The position numbers and the translations under genes are program-made. Source: WLMZ01 sp031367435 (GTDB lineage Bacteria > Actinomycetota > Acidimicrobiia > Acidimicrobiales > Ilumatobacteraceae). Taken from it: a stretch of DNA of 64,000 nucleotides. The DNA lies in contig JANLPV010000204.1 of NCBI GenBank assembly GCA_031367435.1, positions 1 through 64,000 on the forward strand, in the 5' to 3' direction. A model generated the notes under the pieces. That model searched no databases. It worked only from the letters and a program-made list of their open reading frames with translations, and was not told where the DNA came from. Shown one piece after another: positions 33,219 through 41,256 of the stretch (positions are counted from its first letter, which is position 1; the number at the start of each line of letters is the position of its first letter).

Positions 33219-35105
33219 CTACCTTTCAATGCGTCGCAGAACGACCGTCGACCGCGCTGGCACGGTCACGAAACCATCCACGATCACTGACGGCACACGG
33301 CTCGACGCGAGCGCCACTTCAAAGCGACCAGATGCCTGCACCACGAAGTCGAGCGGCTCCCACCACGCGTTTGCAATCACATACAGATCGCCCCACGACC
33401 ACGCAAGAGAATGCGACGACGATGACAGATCGGGTTCGGGACCGACTCCGTGCATCGAGATCAGTTCGTCCCCGCCGAGCGCACGCAGAGAGATGAGCGA
33501 ACGAACAAATTCGGTGAGATCGGCGAAGTGGCTGGCGCGTTCCCAGTCGAGCCACGCGGTTGCATTGTCCTGGTTGTACGCGTTGTTATTGCCGCGCTGT
33601 GTCTGGGCAAATTCGTCGCCAGCCAGCAGCATTGGTACACCACGAGACAGCAGGACAACGACCAACACGTTGCGCATCTGGCGAGCGCGTAACTCGACCA
33701 CGTCAGCGTGTCGTTCAGCCTCGATCGCTCCGAGATCGTCGCCCTCCCATCCACAATTCCACGAACGATTGTCATTCGTGCCGTCGGTGTTGTGATGACC
33801 GTTCTCTTCATTGTGTTTGTGCTCGTAACTCACGAGGTCGTAGAGGGTGAAACCATCGTGCGCGGTCACGAAGTTGATGCTGCGCTGCGACTCGCTGCCG
33901 AACAGATCGGGACTTGCCTGAACGCGCTGTGCAACCAACGCGGCAAACCCCTCCTCGCCACGCACGAACGAACGAACGTCGTCGCGAAACCGACCGTTCC
34001 ATTGCGCCCATGTACCACCGGGGAAGGAGTCGCCGAGTTGGTATGCACCAAGATCCCATGGTTCGGTAATCAATCGCAGACCTCGCACGGCCGCGAACGT
34101 TGTGATCTCATCGATAAGCGCGCTCCGCGATTGCGCCATGCCGTCGAGATCGCGACCGAGAATCGAACCGAGGTCGAAGCGAAACCCATCGACGCCAAGG
34201 TCGGCATAGCGACGCAACGAACCCATGATGAGCGTGGCCGCTGCGTGGTGAGCAGCGCGCACCATGTTGCCGCACCCCGTGTCGTCGCGGTACGCGCCAG
34301 CGTTGTCGACGATGTAATACGCGTCGTCATCGATGACGCGAAGGTGGTACGCGGGACCATGTGTGTCCTCCTCGGTCGTGTGGTTATACACCACGTCGAG
34401 TAGGACCTCGATGCCCGCCGCGTGGAACGCGTCCACCATGTCGACGAACTCACGCTCTGGATCAGTACCGGCCACGAGCGTGTGATCCAACGCATTCCAC
34501 GCGAGGGGCATGTACCCCCAATAGCTCCCCTCTTCGGGGTCACCTTGGTGTACCGGCAACAGTTCGACCGCTGTCACACCGAGCGAAGCAATGTATGCAA
34601 CGTGATGGCGCAGACCGGCAAACGTTCCGCGCAGGTCGATTGGCACGTGCGGCGCCAGGCGAGTGGCACCGCGAACGTGCAGCTCGTAAATGATCAGTGC
34701 CGACGATGGGTGACGAGGCCCGCGAGTTGCAGCGGTTGGCATTGCGCCGCGACGCAACACCGCCATCGGTGAGTGCCCTTGCGTGTCGACTCCGCGAATT
34801 CTTGCAGCGTCACGATCATGTTCCGGTGGGAACCACACGTGCGTCGCCTCTGGGTCGAGCACGAACTTCGTCGGGTCGAACCGGGCTGAAGCGCCGACAA
34901 CCCGAAAGCCGTACAAATCGGCCGAACCGAGTGCCGACGCAGAGACAACTGCCGACCAGGCATCGCCGGACCGCGTCATAGCTACGTCGAGCACCGCCGA
35001 CGTCGGATCGCGCCGGTCCGCTATCTGTAGTCGTACTGACCTCGCACCCGCGCTCCAGAGCGTGATCGCCCACGCCTGCGCAGCATCGTCCCATGTCGCA
35101 CCCAT
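33219..35105 (-). CDS. glgX: Glycogen debranching enzyme GlgX-like (GH13)
   Basis: 628 residues from ATG 35105; the open frame reaches further but the upstream part does not look like GlgX. An N-terminal CBM48-like beta domain (about 1-120) precedes the GH13 barrel. The four conserved regions are DVVYNHT, GFRFDLGS (nucleophile Asp), LITEPWD (acid Glu) and FVTAHDGF. YWGYMPLAWNALD and the GDEFAQTQRGNNNAYNQDN segment are GlgX-specific. It removes alpha-1,6 branches from phosphorylase-trimmed glycogen. At 628 residues it is shorter than typical GlgX (about 650-720), mostly in the C-terminal beta domain. It diverges from coxD. Confidence 0.9.
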   Translation of the reverse strand: MGATWDDAAQAWAITLWSAGARSVRLQIADRRDPTSAVLDVAMTRSGDAWSAVVSASALGSADLYGFRVVGASARFDPTKFVLDPEATHVWFPPEHDRDAARIRGVDTQGHSPMAVLRRGAMPTAATRGPRHPSSALIIYELHVRGATRLAPHVPIDLRGTFAGLRHHVAYIASLGVTAVELLPVHQGDPEEGSYWGYMPLAWNALDHTLVAGTDPEREFVDMVDAFHAAGIEVLLDVVYNHTTEEDTHGPAYHLRVIDDDAYYIVDNAGAYRDDTGCGNMVRAAHHAAATLIMGSLRRYADLGVDGFRFDLGSILGRDLDGMAQSRSALIDEITTFAAVRGLRLITEPWDLGAYQLGDSFPGGTWAQWNGRFRDDVRSFVRGEEGFAALVAQRVQASPDLFGSESQRSINFVTAHDGFTLYDLVSYEHKHNEENGHHNTDGTNDNRSWNCGWEGDDLGAIEAERHADVVELRARQMRNVLVVVLLSRGVPMLLAGDEFAQTQRGNNNAYNQDNATAWLDWERASHFADLTEFVRSLISLRALGGDELISMHGVGPEPDLSSSSHSLAWSWGDLYVIANAWWEPLDFVVQASGRFEVALASSRVPSVIVDGFVTVPARSTVVLRRIER

Positions 35106-35141
35106 CCGTTGATCTTCGCCGATCCGAGTGGGGTTCGTATA

Positions 35142-35173
35142 GTCCCGTACCTCAACACATGGTCCTGTACCTC
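35142..35173. promoter_or_regulatory. Direct repeat in the glgX-coxD divergent promoter region
   Basis: GTC(C/C)CGTACCTC-type 12-mers occur twice, at 35142-35153 (GTCCCGTACCTC) and 35162-35173 (GTCCTGTACCTC), differing by one base and spaced 20 bp start to start, about two helical turns. They lie 14 bp before the CoxD start in an 81-bp divergent gap. This fits a pair of protein-binding half-sites, or another short duplication. Confidence 0.35.
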
Positions 35174-35186
35174 TAGCCTTGCACCG

Positions 35187-36110
35187 ATGTTTCAATCGAG
35201 CCTGACCGTCAACGATGTATCCACTGCGTTGGCCACGAACGACTACCTCGCCGACGAGGGTCTTACCACTGCAATCTTCCTGGCGTTGGCGCTGCACCGT
35301 CCGTTACTGCTCGAGGGTGAAGCCGGAGTCGGAAAGACAGAGGTCGCAAAAGTGCTGAGCCGCTGGACGGGCGGCGAGCTCATTCGTCTGCAGTGCTACG
35401 AAGGTATCGACGCGAGTCAGGCCGTGTACGACTGGGACTACAGCCGTCAACTCCTGCACCTTCGCGCGGCTGAAGCGAGCGGCGAGGCACAAGGTGTCGG
35501 CACCGTCGCCCTCGAAGGCCAGCTGTACAACGAGCGCTTCTTGTTGAAGCGCGCGCTACTTCGCGCGATCAGCCCCGTCACCGGTCCCCCACCCGTATTG
35601 CTCATCGATGAGATCGATCGAGCCGACGATGAATTCGAGGCGTACCTGCTCGAGGTGCTCAGCGATTTTCAGATCACCGTGCCCGAGTTGGGCGTGTTTC
35701 ATGCCGACCGTCCACCGATCGTCATCCTCACGAGCAACCGCACACGAGACGTCCACGACGCTTTGAAGCGACGTTGTCTCTATCACTGGATCGAGCACCC
35801 CACGTTCGAACGCGAGGTGCAGATCGTTCGACTTCGAGTGCCGTATGTCAGCCAGGAGTTGGCCCGCCAGGTGGCCGCCGCTGTGGAAACCCTCCGCGGT
35901 CTCAACCTGTTCAAGCCGCCGGGCGTCGCGGAGACCATCGATTGGGCAACGGCGCTCGGTCGGCTCGGTCTCAACGAGTTGTCCGAGGCATCGGTGAGCA
36001 CAACGTTAGGCACGGTCTTGAAGTACCGCGAGGATCTTGAGCGTGTGCATCAACACGGGGTTGCCGACCTGGTGAAGCAAGCCGTCGAACGAGGCACTCA
36101 GCACGGCTGA
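35187..36110 (+). CDS. coxD: MoxR-type AAA+ ATPase (CoxD-like)
   Basis: 307 residues from ATG 35187 (MFQSSLTVNDV); earlier in-frame codons lie in the promoter region. Walker A is GEAGVGKTE, Walker B LLIDEIDRADDEFEAYLLE, and sensor 1 lies in VILTSNRTRDVHDALKRRC. In carboxydotrophs CoxD is a MoxR-like chaperone needed to build the copper-sulfur-molybdenum site of the large subunit. With the VWA protein encoded next it should form a MoxR/VWA maturation pair. Confidence 0.92.
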   Translation: MFQSSLTVNDVSTALATNDYLADEGLTTAIFLALALHRPLLLEGEAGVGKTEVAKVLSRWTGGELIRLQCYEGIDASQAVYDWDYSRQLLHLRAAEASGEAQGVGTVALEGQLYNERFLLKRALLRAISPVTGPPPVLLIDEIDRADDEFEAYLLEVLSDFQITVPELGVFHADRPPIVILTSNRTRDVHDALKRRCLYHWIEHPTFEREVQIVRLRVPYVSQELARQVAAAVETLRGLNLFKPPGVAETIDWATALGRLGLNELSEASVSTTLGTVLKYREDLERVHQHGVADLVKQAVERGTQHG

Positions 36111-36145
36111 TGACCACACGGCTGATGATCACACGCTGATGACCA
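36102..36145 (+). repeat. 15-bp tandem repeat x3 across the coxD stop / coxE start
   Basis: CACGGCTGATGACCA at 36102-36116, CACGGCTGATGATCA at 36117-36131, and a 14-bp copy lacking one G at 36132-36145. Each unit has a TGATGA stop/start overlap. The coxD stop is in copy 1 (36108-36110) and the coxE ATG in copy 3 (36139). The one-base deletion in copy 3 puts only that ATG in the coxE frame; the ATGs in copies 1 and 2 read into an early stop. Confidence 0.9.
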
Positions 36146-37335
36146 CACGTTCACCACACGCCGAACAAGGTGGGCGCAGTGAACCTCCAACGGCTACGCA
36201 CGTTGCCGAACGGATGGCCATTGCCTTTGCACGGTTGTTGCGCGGCTTGGGCCTCAGTGTTCCGATTGGTTGCGTACTCACGTTCACCGAAGCGCTTGGC
36301 GCTGTAGGTGTCAGCGAGCGCGCTCGGGTCTACTGGGCGGCACGGGCAACGCTTGTGCGACGCCCCGAAGACCTCGCACTTTTCGACCGAGCCTTCGCCG
36401 TGTTTTGGGAAGCACGACACGCCGACGCCGAGGCGGGCGTCGATGAGGAACCGCAGCACATCACCATTGAAATGGATGACGGCGACACCAGTGACAACGA
36501 CGACCAAGATGCTGGCGAACCCAACGATGACCCCACGATCCATCTTCGGTTCAGCGCGATGGAAGTGCTTCGCCACAAGGACTTTGGCGCATACACCAGC
36601 GACGAGCTACAACTGGCGCAACAGCTGATGAGCCGACTCCGCTTCGTTGGCCCGCCACGGCAGTCTTTGCGCCTATCCGCCTCAAAGCGCCAAGGCCGAC
36701 GGCCCGATCTGCGCCGCACGGTGCGCTCTTCCCTGCGATCGGGCGGCGAGCCGATTCGGCGTTACTACCGCGAACCTGGCGAACGAATGCGGCGATTGGT
36801 GCTGTTGCTCGATGTCAGCGGATCGATGGAGCCTTACGCACGTGCGTTACTCCGTTTTGTGCAGGCGGCCGTCGCAGGGCGCCAACGAGTTGAAGCGTTC
36901 GCGATGGGAACACGATTGACACGAGTCACCAAGGAACTTGGCAGCCGCGACCCAGATAAAGCGCTCACCCTCGCCAGCAACCGGGTGAGCGACTGGAGCG
37001 GCGGCACACGTTTGGGTGAGTGTCTGCGTCGATTCAACGACGATTGGGGCGTGCGCGGAATGGCACGCGGTTCGATCGTGGTCGTGCTCAGCGACGGCTG
37101 GGATCGCGGCGAACCGCTGTTGCTCGCCGAACAGATGCAGCGGCTGCAACGCATCACCCAGAACCTGATCTGGGTCAATCCGCTCAAGGTCACACCCGGC
37201 TACGCGCCGCTGGCGCGTGGGATGGCCGCCGCCTTACCGTATGTTGATCACTTCGTGGAGGGTCACTCGCTGTCAGCTATGGAAGAGCTCGCACGAGTCA
37301 TCGCCGGCACACCGACAAGGACTACCCATGCGTGA
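36139..37335 (+). CDS. coxE: VWA domain protein (CoxE-like)
   Basis: 398 residues. The N-terminal half is helical with an acidic stretch near 110-135 (MDDGDTSDNDDQDAGEPNDD). The C-terminal von Willebrand A domain has the metal site LLLDVSGSMEPYA (DxSxS), a Thr in SGGTRLG and VVVLSDGWDRGEP. This is the CoxE arrangement, the partner of CoxD in molybdenum hydroxylase assembly. The gene starts inside a tandem repeat. It overlaps the following XdhC-type gene by 8 bp, consistent with a translationally linked maturation operon. Confidence 0.9.
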   Translation: MTTRSPHAEQGGRSEPPTATHVAERMAIAFARLLRGLGLSVPIGCVLTFTEALGAVGVSERARVYWAARATLVRRPEDLALFDRAFAVFWEARHADAEAGVDEEPQHITIEMDDGDTSDNDDQDAGEPNDDPTIHLRFSAMEVLRHKDFGAYTSDELQLAQQLMSRLRFVGPPRQSLRLSASKRQGRRPDLRRTVRSSLRSGGEPIRRYYREPGERMRRLVLLLDVSGSMEPYARALLRFVQAAVAGRQRVEAFAMGTRLTRVTKELGSRDPDKALTLASNRVSDWSGGTRLGECLRRFNDDWGVRGMARGSIVVVLSDGWDRGEPLLLAEQMQRLQRITQNLIWVNPLKVTPGYAPLARGMAAALPYVDHFVEGHSLSAMEELARVIAGTPTRTTHA

Positions 37336-37645
37336 GATTCTCGATGACATCGAACGGTGGCGGAACAACGGTCGTCGTGTTGCGGTGGCGCGCGTGGTGA
37401 ACATCGAGGGCTCCGGCCCTCGTGATCCGGGCGCCTCGATGGCCGTCAACGAAGATGGCGAGGTCGCTGGTTCTGTGAGCGGGGGCTGCGTAGAAGGCGC
37501 TGTCGTCGGCGAGGCGCTCGCGATACTGCACGGCGACCACCAACCCAAGCTCGTCACTTTCGGCTACAGCGACGATGAAGCGTTCGCTGTCGGCCTCACG
37601 TGCGGCGGCATCATCCATTTGTTCATCGAACCGTTGGATTGGTGA
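37328..37645 (+). CDS. XdhC/CoxI N-terminal domain protein
   Basis: 105 residues from ATG 37328. It consists of the XdhC_CoxI N-terminal domain only: AVARVVNIEGSGPRDPGASMAVNEDG, GSVSGGCVEGAVVGEA, and FGYSDDEAFAVGLTCGGIIHLFIEPL. In full-length XdhC proteins this domain is followed by a Rossmann domain, which is here part of the next gene. XdhC proteins bind and sulfurate the Mo cofactor before insertion into xanthine-oxidase-family enzymes. It begins within the 3' end of coxE. Confidence 0.88.
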   Translation: MREILDDIERWRNNGRRVAVARVVNIEGSGPRDPGASMAVNEDGEVAGSVSGGCVEGAVVGEALAILHGDHQPKLVTFGYSDDEAFAVGLTCGGIIHLFIEPLDW

Positions 37646-37649
37646 GCCG

Positions 37650-38471
37650 GTGGTAGAGCCCGTGTCGATCTATACCCAGTTACGCGACCGCATTCGCGCG
37701 GATCAACCGGTGGGGCTATGCACGGTGATCGATGGCCCCCACGTGGGTGCCAAACTCCTCATCACCCCTGACCACATCGCCCAAGGATCACTCGGTCATC
37801 CCGAGCTTGATCGCATCGTGGCTCGCGACTCACTTGCCGAACTCGAGGCTGGCCGCAGCGGTGTGCGTCACTATGGCCCGCACGGCCAGACGACTCCCGA
37901 GGACCTGATCGACACCGATACGGTGAGCGTGTTTGTCGAGAGCTTCGCGCCACCACCCCAGATGTGGATCTTCGGAGCGGTCGATTTCACCGCAGCGTTG
38001 GCCAAGGTTGCCAAGGTGTTGGGCTATCGGGTCACAGTGTGCGACGCCCGCGAGGTGTTCGCCACCCGCCGCCGGTTCCCGATGGCTGACGAAGTATTGG
38101 TGTCGTGGCCAATGCCGGTGTTCGTCGAACGGGGCCACCAACTGGGCACGCGCGATGCCGTGTGCGTGCTCACCCACGATCCAAAATTTGACGTGCCGGC
38201 GGTTCTCGGAGCGCTCGGCACCACGGTTGGATACATCGGCGTGATGGGCAGTCGTAAAACGCACGACAAACGAATGGAGCGCCTCACCGAGGCGGGACTC
38301 ACCCAGCCCGAACAGATCGATCGTCTGATGTCGCCCATCGGACTCGATATTGGCGCTCGTACGCCCGAAGAAACTGCGATCTCGATCTGCGCTGAGATCA
38401 TTGCCCGCCGCACTCGTCGCGACACGCCGTCGTTACGCGACGGAGTTGGCGCTATTCACGGCATGACCTGA
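37650..38471 (+). CDS. XdhC-family molybdenum cofactor insertion protein (CoxF/CoxI-like)
   Basis: 273 residues if GTG 37650 is used; GTG 37662 is equally possible. The N-terminal ~90 residues are a diverged XdhC_CoxI-like segment (CTVIDGPHVGAKLLI, SGVRHYGPHG). The C-terminal XdhC Rossmann domain has MWIFGAVDFTAALAKVAKVLGYRVTVCDAR, TVGYIGVMGSRKTHDKRMERL and PIGLDIGARTPEETAISICAEI. It should handle or sulfurate Mo cofactor for the CoxSM-type enzyme. The usual GxG before the helix reads FGAVDF, slightly altered. Confidence 0.87.
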   Translation: MVEPVSIYTQLRDRIRADQPVGLCTVIDGPHVGAKLLITPDHIAQGSLGHPELDRIVARDSLAELEAGRSGVRHYGPHGQTTPEDLIDTDTVSVFVESFAPPPQMWIFGAVDFTAALAKVAKVLGYRVTVCDAREVFATRRRFPMADEVLVSWPMPVFVERGHQLGTRDAVCVLTHDPKFDVPAVLGALGTTVGYIGVMGSRKTHDKRMERLTEAGLTQPEQIDRLMSPIGLDIGARTPEETAISICAEIIARRTRRDTPSLRDGVGAIHGMT

Positions 38472-38547
38472 TCTGCACCCACGCGTTGGCCGACTGACTC
38501 GCGACGCATTCAGGACCGCTGTGTAGACCGCGGTGTAGCAGGTGGGT

Positions 38548-39258
38548 TCAGCTGGTGGGGTCACCGAATCGAAGCGTCTTGCGATTGTTCATCGTGGAGA
38601 CCTCAACCGTGCGGCCCGTGGAGGGAGCGTGCACAATCGTGCGGTCGACGCCGAGGTACATCATCACGTGTCCGGGGAAAAACGCGAGGTCGCCCGCTTG
38701 AGCCGTGTCTTGGGTACGACGTGCAGCGTCGTTGATCTGGCTGCGTGACTGATGAGCGATAGACAGACCTGCGACGGCCCATGCGTACGAAGTGAGGCCC
38801 GAGCAGTCGAACCCCTCGCCGGCAATGCTCGTGTTGCGTTGATACCGAACACCCAGTTGCGAAAAGGCGGCCATCAGCGCGGTTTGATGTGGATAATCGG
38901 CTGCGGCCCACGCCTGCATCATGCGCGCGGGATCGACTCCGAGGCGATTGGCGATTTCGGTTGCGATGGCGTCACGACTCGCGGTGTAACGGGTCCGCGC
39001 GTCGGCAATGACTGTCGCGTCGGCGGCGTCACGCGCTGTTCGCCCGCCGGTGCCCTGCAATGTCTGGAGGTCGAGCACGGCCTGCGCGGCAACTGGCGCG
39101 AGTGGATCGTTGCGTACGACCGGCGGCGTGGACCGAGCGGCGCTTGCGACCGAAGCGGTAACGGCGATGAAGCTGAAGCACGACGCAATCGTGAGAGCAA
39201 TGACACCGCTGCGTGTGAATGTGTGTTTACGAGCGTTCCGGCTGCTGTTGTGCGCCAT
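38548..39258 (-). CDS. Secreted NlpC/P60 peptidoglycan hydrolase
   Basis: 236 residues from ATG 39258 with GGAGG ten bases upstream. A Sec-type signal peptide (about 1-40, cleavage near SVASAA) and a ~80-residue helical segment precede the NlpC/P60 domain. The catalytic Cys lies in GFDCSGLTSYAW, the His in FPGHVMMYLG, and a later His in IVHAPS. It should cut peptide stems in the cell wall, probably gamma-D-Glu-mDAP linkages (family knowledge). Confidence 0.9.
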   Translation of the reverse strand: MAHNSSRNARKHTFTRSGVIALTIASCFSFIAVTASVASAARSTPPVVRNDPLAPVAAQAVLDLQTLQGTGGRTARDAADATVIADARTRYTASRDAIATEIANRLGVDPARMMQAWAAADYPHQTALMAAFSQLGVRYQRNTSIAGEGFDCSGLTSYAWAVAGLSIAHQSRSQINDAARRTQDTAQAGDLAFFPGHVMMYLGVDRTIVHAPSTGRTVEVSTMNNRKTLRFGDPTS

Positions 39259-39504
39259 GAGTTTCCCGCCTCCGTTTGTACGTAGATCCCCGTCGGATCA
39301 AGTTCTGGCTTGAGCTGCTGAGGCTCAGGTCGTGAAGCGCCAAACGAGAGCGCAACCTTGCATTCGTTACGGACGACACACTATCGACATCAAATTGCAA
39401 TAATCAACATGTTCGTAACCTTTTCGTCATGTAGCAATCGCTTCCGTTTGTCATCGGCTGTTGTGGTTCCGATGGACGTGGCGGCCATCCGGAGGTGGCA
39501 GGCT

Positions 39505-40128
39505 GTGCAAACTATGGAGAATCACCCTGTTCAGAGCATCGATTCGGGATCTGCGCTGAACACGACTTGCGCCGTGCTGCTGGCAGCGGGAGGCGGCAGC
39601 CGCTTCACGGGTTCGTCACACAAACTCGTTGCATTGCTGCGCGGTCGGCCCGTATATCAGTGGTCGCTCGATGCCGTTGCGTCCGCCGATCTGGCCCATG
39701 TCATCGTCGTCACCGGTTCGGTCGATCTCGAACTGCCGAATTGGGTCATTCGCGCGCAGAACACTGATTGGGCGAGTGGTCAGGCGAGTTCGTTACAACG
39801 CGGTGTTGCCATAGCCAAGGGCCTCGGCGCAGAGGCGGTGGTTGTTGGATTGGCCGATCAGCCGTTCGTGATGGCGTCAGCGTGGCGTGCAGTGGCACAC
39901 GCGCCCCAGCCGATTGCAGTGGCCACCTATCGCGGAGAGCGCGGGCACCCGGTTCGACTGCACCGATCGGTTTGGGCCGACTTGGCGAGCGAAGGAGACC
40001 AAGGTGCCCGTAGCCTAATGGCCCTACGCCCTGAATTAGTTGGTGAAGTCGCCTGTGAGGGCTCTGCAGCCGACGTCGACACGATGGAGGATCTCCAGCA
40101 ATGGAACTCGTCAACGAATTTGTTGTAA
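39505..40128 (+). CDS. MobA-like/MocA-type nucleotidyltransferase
   Basis: 207 residues from GTG 39505, which has GGAGG nine bases upstream (ATG 39514 is the alternative). The nucleotide-binding signature is VLLAAGGGSRFTGSSHKLVALLRG, followed by VVGLADQPFV and GERGHPVRLHR, the pattern of MobA/MocA enzymes. MocA makes the cytosine dinucleotide form of molybdopterin used by xanthine-oxidase-family enzymes. That matches its place in a Cox maturation cluster, although MobA-like guanylyl transfer is not excluded. The gene overlaps coxG by 28 bp. Confidence 0.85.
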   Translation: MQTMENHPVQSIDSGSALNTTCAVLLAAGGGSRFTGSSHKLVALLRGRPVYQWSLDAVASADLAHVIVVTGSVDLELPNWVIRAQNTDWASGQASSLQRGVAIAKGLGAEAVVVGLADQPFVMASAWRAVAHAPQPIAVATYRGERGHPVRLHRSVWADLASEGDQGARSLMALRPELVGEVACEGSAADVDTMEDLQQWNSSTNLL

Positions 40129-40793
40129 ATCGCCCCATCGACGAAGCGTGGGCGGTGCTCACCGATGTCGAACGCATCGCCCCATGTCTTCCGGGCGCGC
40201 AACTGCAAGAGATCGAAGGCGACATTTATCGTGGTGTCGTCAAAGTGAAGGTCGGACCAATCAGCGCAGCGTTGAAAGGTGAAGCACACTTTGTCGAACG
40301 CGACGACGTCAATCACCGCGCCGTACTCAAAGGCGATGGTCGCGACACCAAAGGTAACGGCAACGCTTCGGCGCTGATTACGGCCACGCTCAAGCAGACA
40401 ACAGCTACCAGCGCTACATGCGTGGTGCACACCAAACTCGACATGACCGGCAAGGTCGCCCAGTTCGGCCGAGGTGCTCTCGCAGATATCAGCTCGAAGC
40501 TAATGCAACAGTTCGCGAAGAACCTCGACGAGATGCTCGTCAAGGACGCGGCAACGCAAACCTCCACCAGCGAGACCGTTGTGACCCCAACAGCAGCGAC
40601 CGATACAGGCAGCAATATCGGCGCTGAGCCCAGCGACGAACCAGCTCCCGCCACAGTACGCACCATCAACGGACCCGCTGCTGAACCGATCGATGCATTC
40701 AGCCTCGGCGGCAGCGCGATGCTCAAGCGCTTCTTGCCATTCGTCGGCGGCCTCGTTGTGTTGCTGCTCCTCCTTCGCCGCCGTAAGAACTAG
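40101..40793 (+). CDS. coxG: CoxG family SRPBCC protein with C-terminal membrane anchor
   Basis: 230 residues. Residues 1-150 form the SRPBCC/CoxG fold (MELVNEFVVNRPIDEAWAVL, CLPGAQLQEIEGD, VKVKVGPISAALKGEA, LDMTGKVAQFGRG). A Thr/Pro/Glu-rich linker (about 150-205) and a C-terminal hydrophobic segment ending in RRRKN follow. CoxG has been linked to recruiting CO dehydrogenase to the membrane, and recent work on homologues shows quinone delivery. Here it would connect the CoxSM-type enzyme to the respiratory chain, which is inference. Confidence 0.92.
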   Translation: MELVNEFVVNRPIDEAWAVLTDVERIAPCLPGAQLQEIEGDIYRGVVKVKVGPISAALKGEAHFVERDDVNHRAVLKGDGRDTKGNGNASALITATLKQTTATSATCVVHTKLDMTGKVAQFGRGALADISSKLMQQFAKNLDEMLVKDAATQTSTSETVVTPTAATDTGSNIGAEPSDEPAPATVRTINGPAAEPIDAFSLGGSAMLKRFLPFVGGLVVLLLLLRRRKN

Positions 40794-40812
40794 CTCAGCC
40801 GGTGGTCGCACC

Positions 40813-41256
40813 ATGAACGATCGTGAGCGCGTCGGCGAACTGCTCGGCCGCGAACCCCAGGGCAGCTTTGTTGTGGTTGTCCGCGACGCGCACGGGGATC
40901 CTGTCGTGATCCTCAACGAACCGTTTCTCGATGACGGCACACCGATGCCCACGCGCTATTGGCTGATCAGTCGGCCCATCGTGGCGGCGATCGGCCGACT
41001 CGAGGCAGCAGGTGGCGTTCGCGAAGCCGAGGCCGCAATCGATCCAGAAAAGCTCGCCGGTGCGCACGCTCGCCACGAGCGCGAACGTAACGCGGCGTTA
41101 CCCGCCGACTACGTAGGGCCGCGCCCGAGTGGTGGAGTGGGTGGCACTCGCCAGGGAGTCAAGTGCCTCCACGCCCACTACGCCTGGTTCCTGGCCGGCG
41201 GCGACGACCCGGTGGGCGCGTGGGTGGCTGAGCGAATCGACGCGTACGCGAAGTGA
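40813..41256 (+). CDS. DUF501 family protein
   Basis: 147 residues from ATG 40813. Family features are ELLGREPQGSFVVVVRDAHGDPVVI, TPMPTRYWLISRP, the AGAHARHERERNAAL stretch and the closing GVKCLHAHYAWFLAGGDDPVGAWV with conserved Cys and His. The function is unknown. In many actinobacteria DUF501 lies between a divIC-like gene and ppx. Here it is followed, with a GTGA overlap, by a shortened Ppx-like protein, so the pair is preserved in a reduced form. Confidence 0.85.
   Translation: MNDRERVGELLGREPQGSFVVVVRDAHGDPVVILNEPFLDDGTPMPTRYWLISRPIVAAIGRLEAAGGVREAEAAIDPEKLAGAHARHERERNAALPADYVGPRPSGGVGGTRQGVKCLHAHYAWFLAGGDDPVGAWVAERIDAYAK

Noticed and set aside
28057..36145. Tandem repeats as CRISPR or mobile-element ends
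   Set aside because: Units are 14-15 bp without spacers, transposase genes or flanking target duplications.
39259..39480. Possible c-di-AMP (ydaO) riboswitch upstream of the NlpC/P60 gene
   Set aside because: Small hairpins are present (GATCC-GACGG-GGATC), but the conserved ydaO core motifs are not visible on the minus strand.
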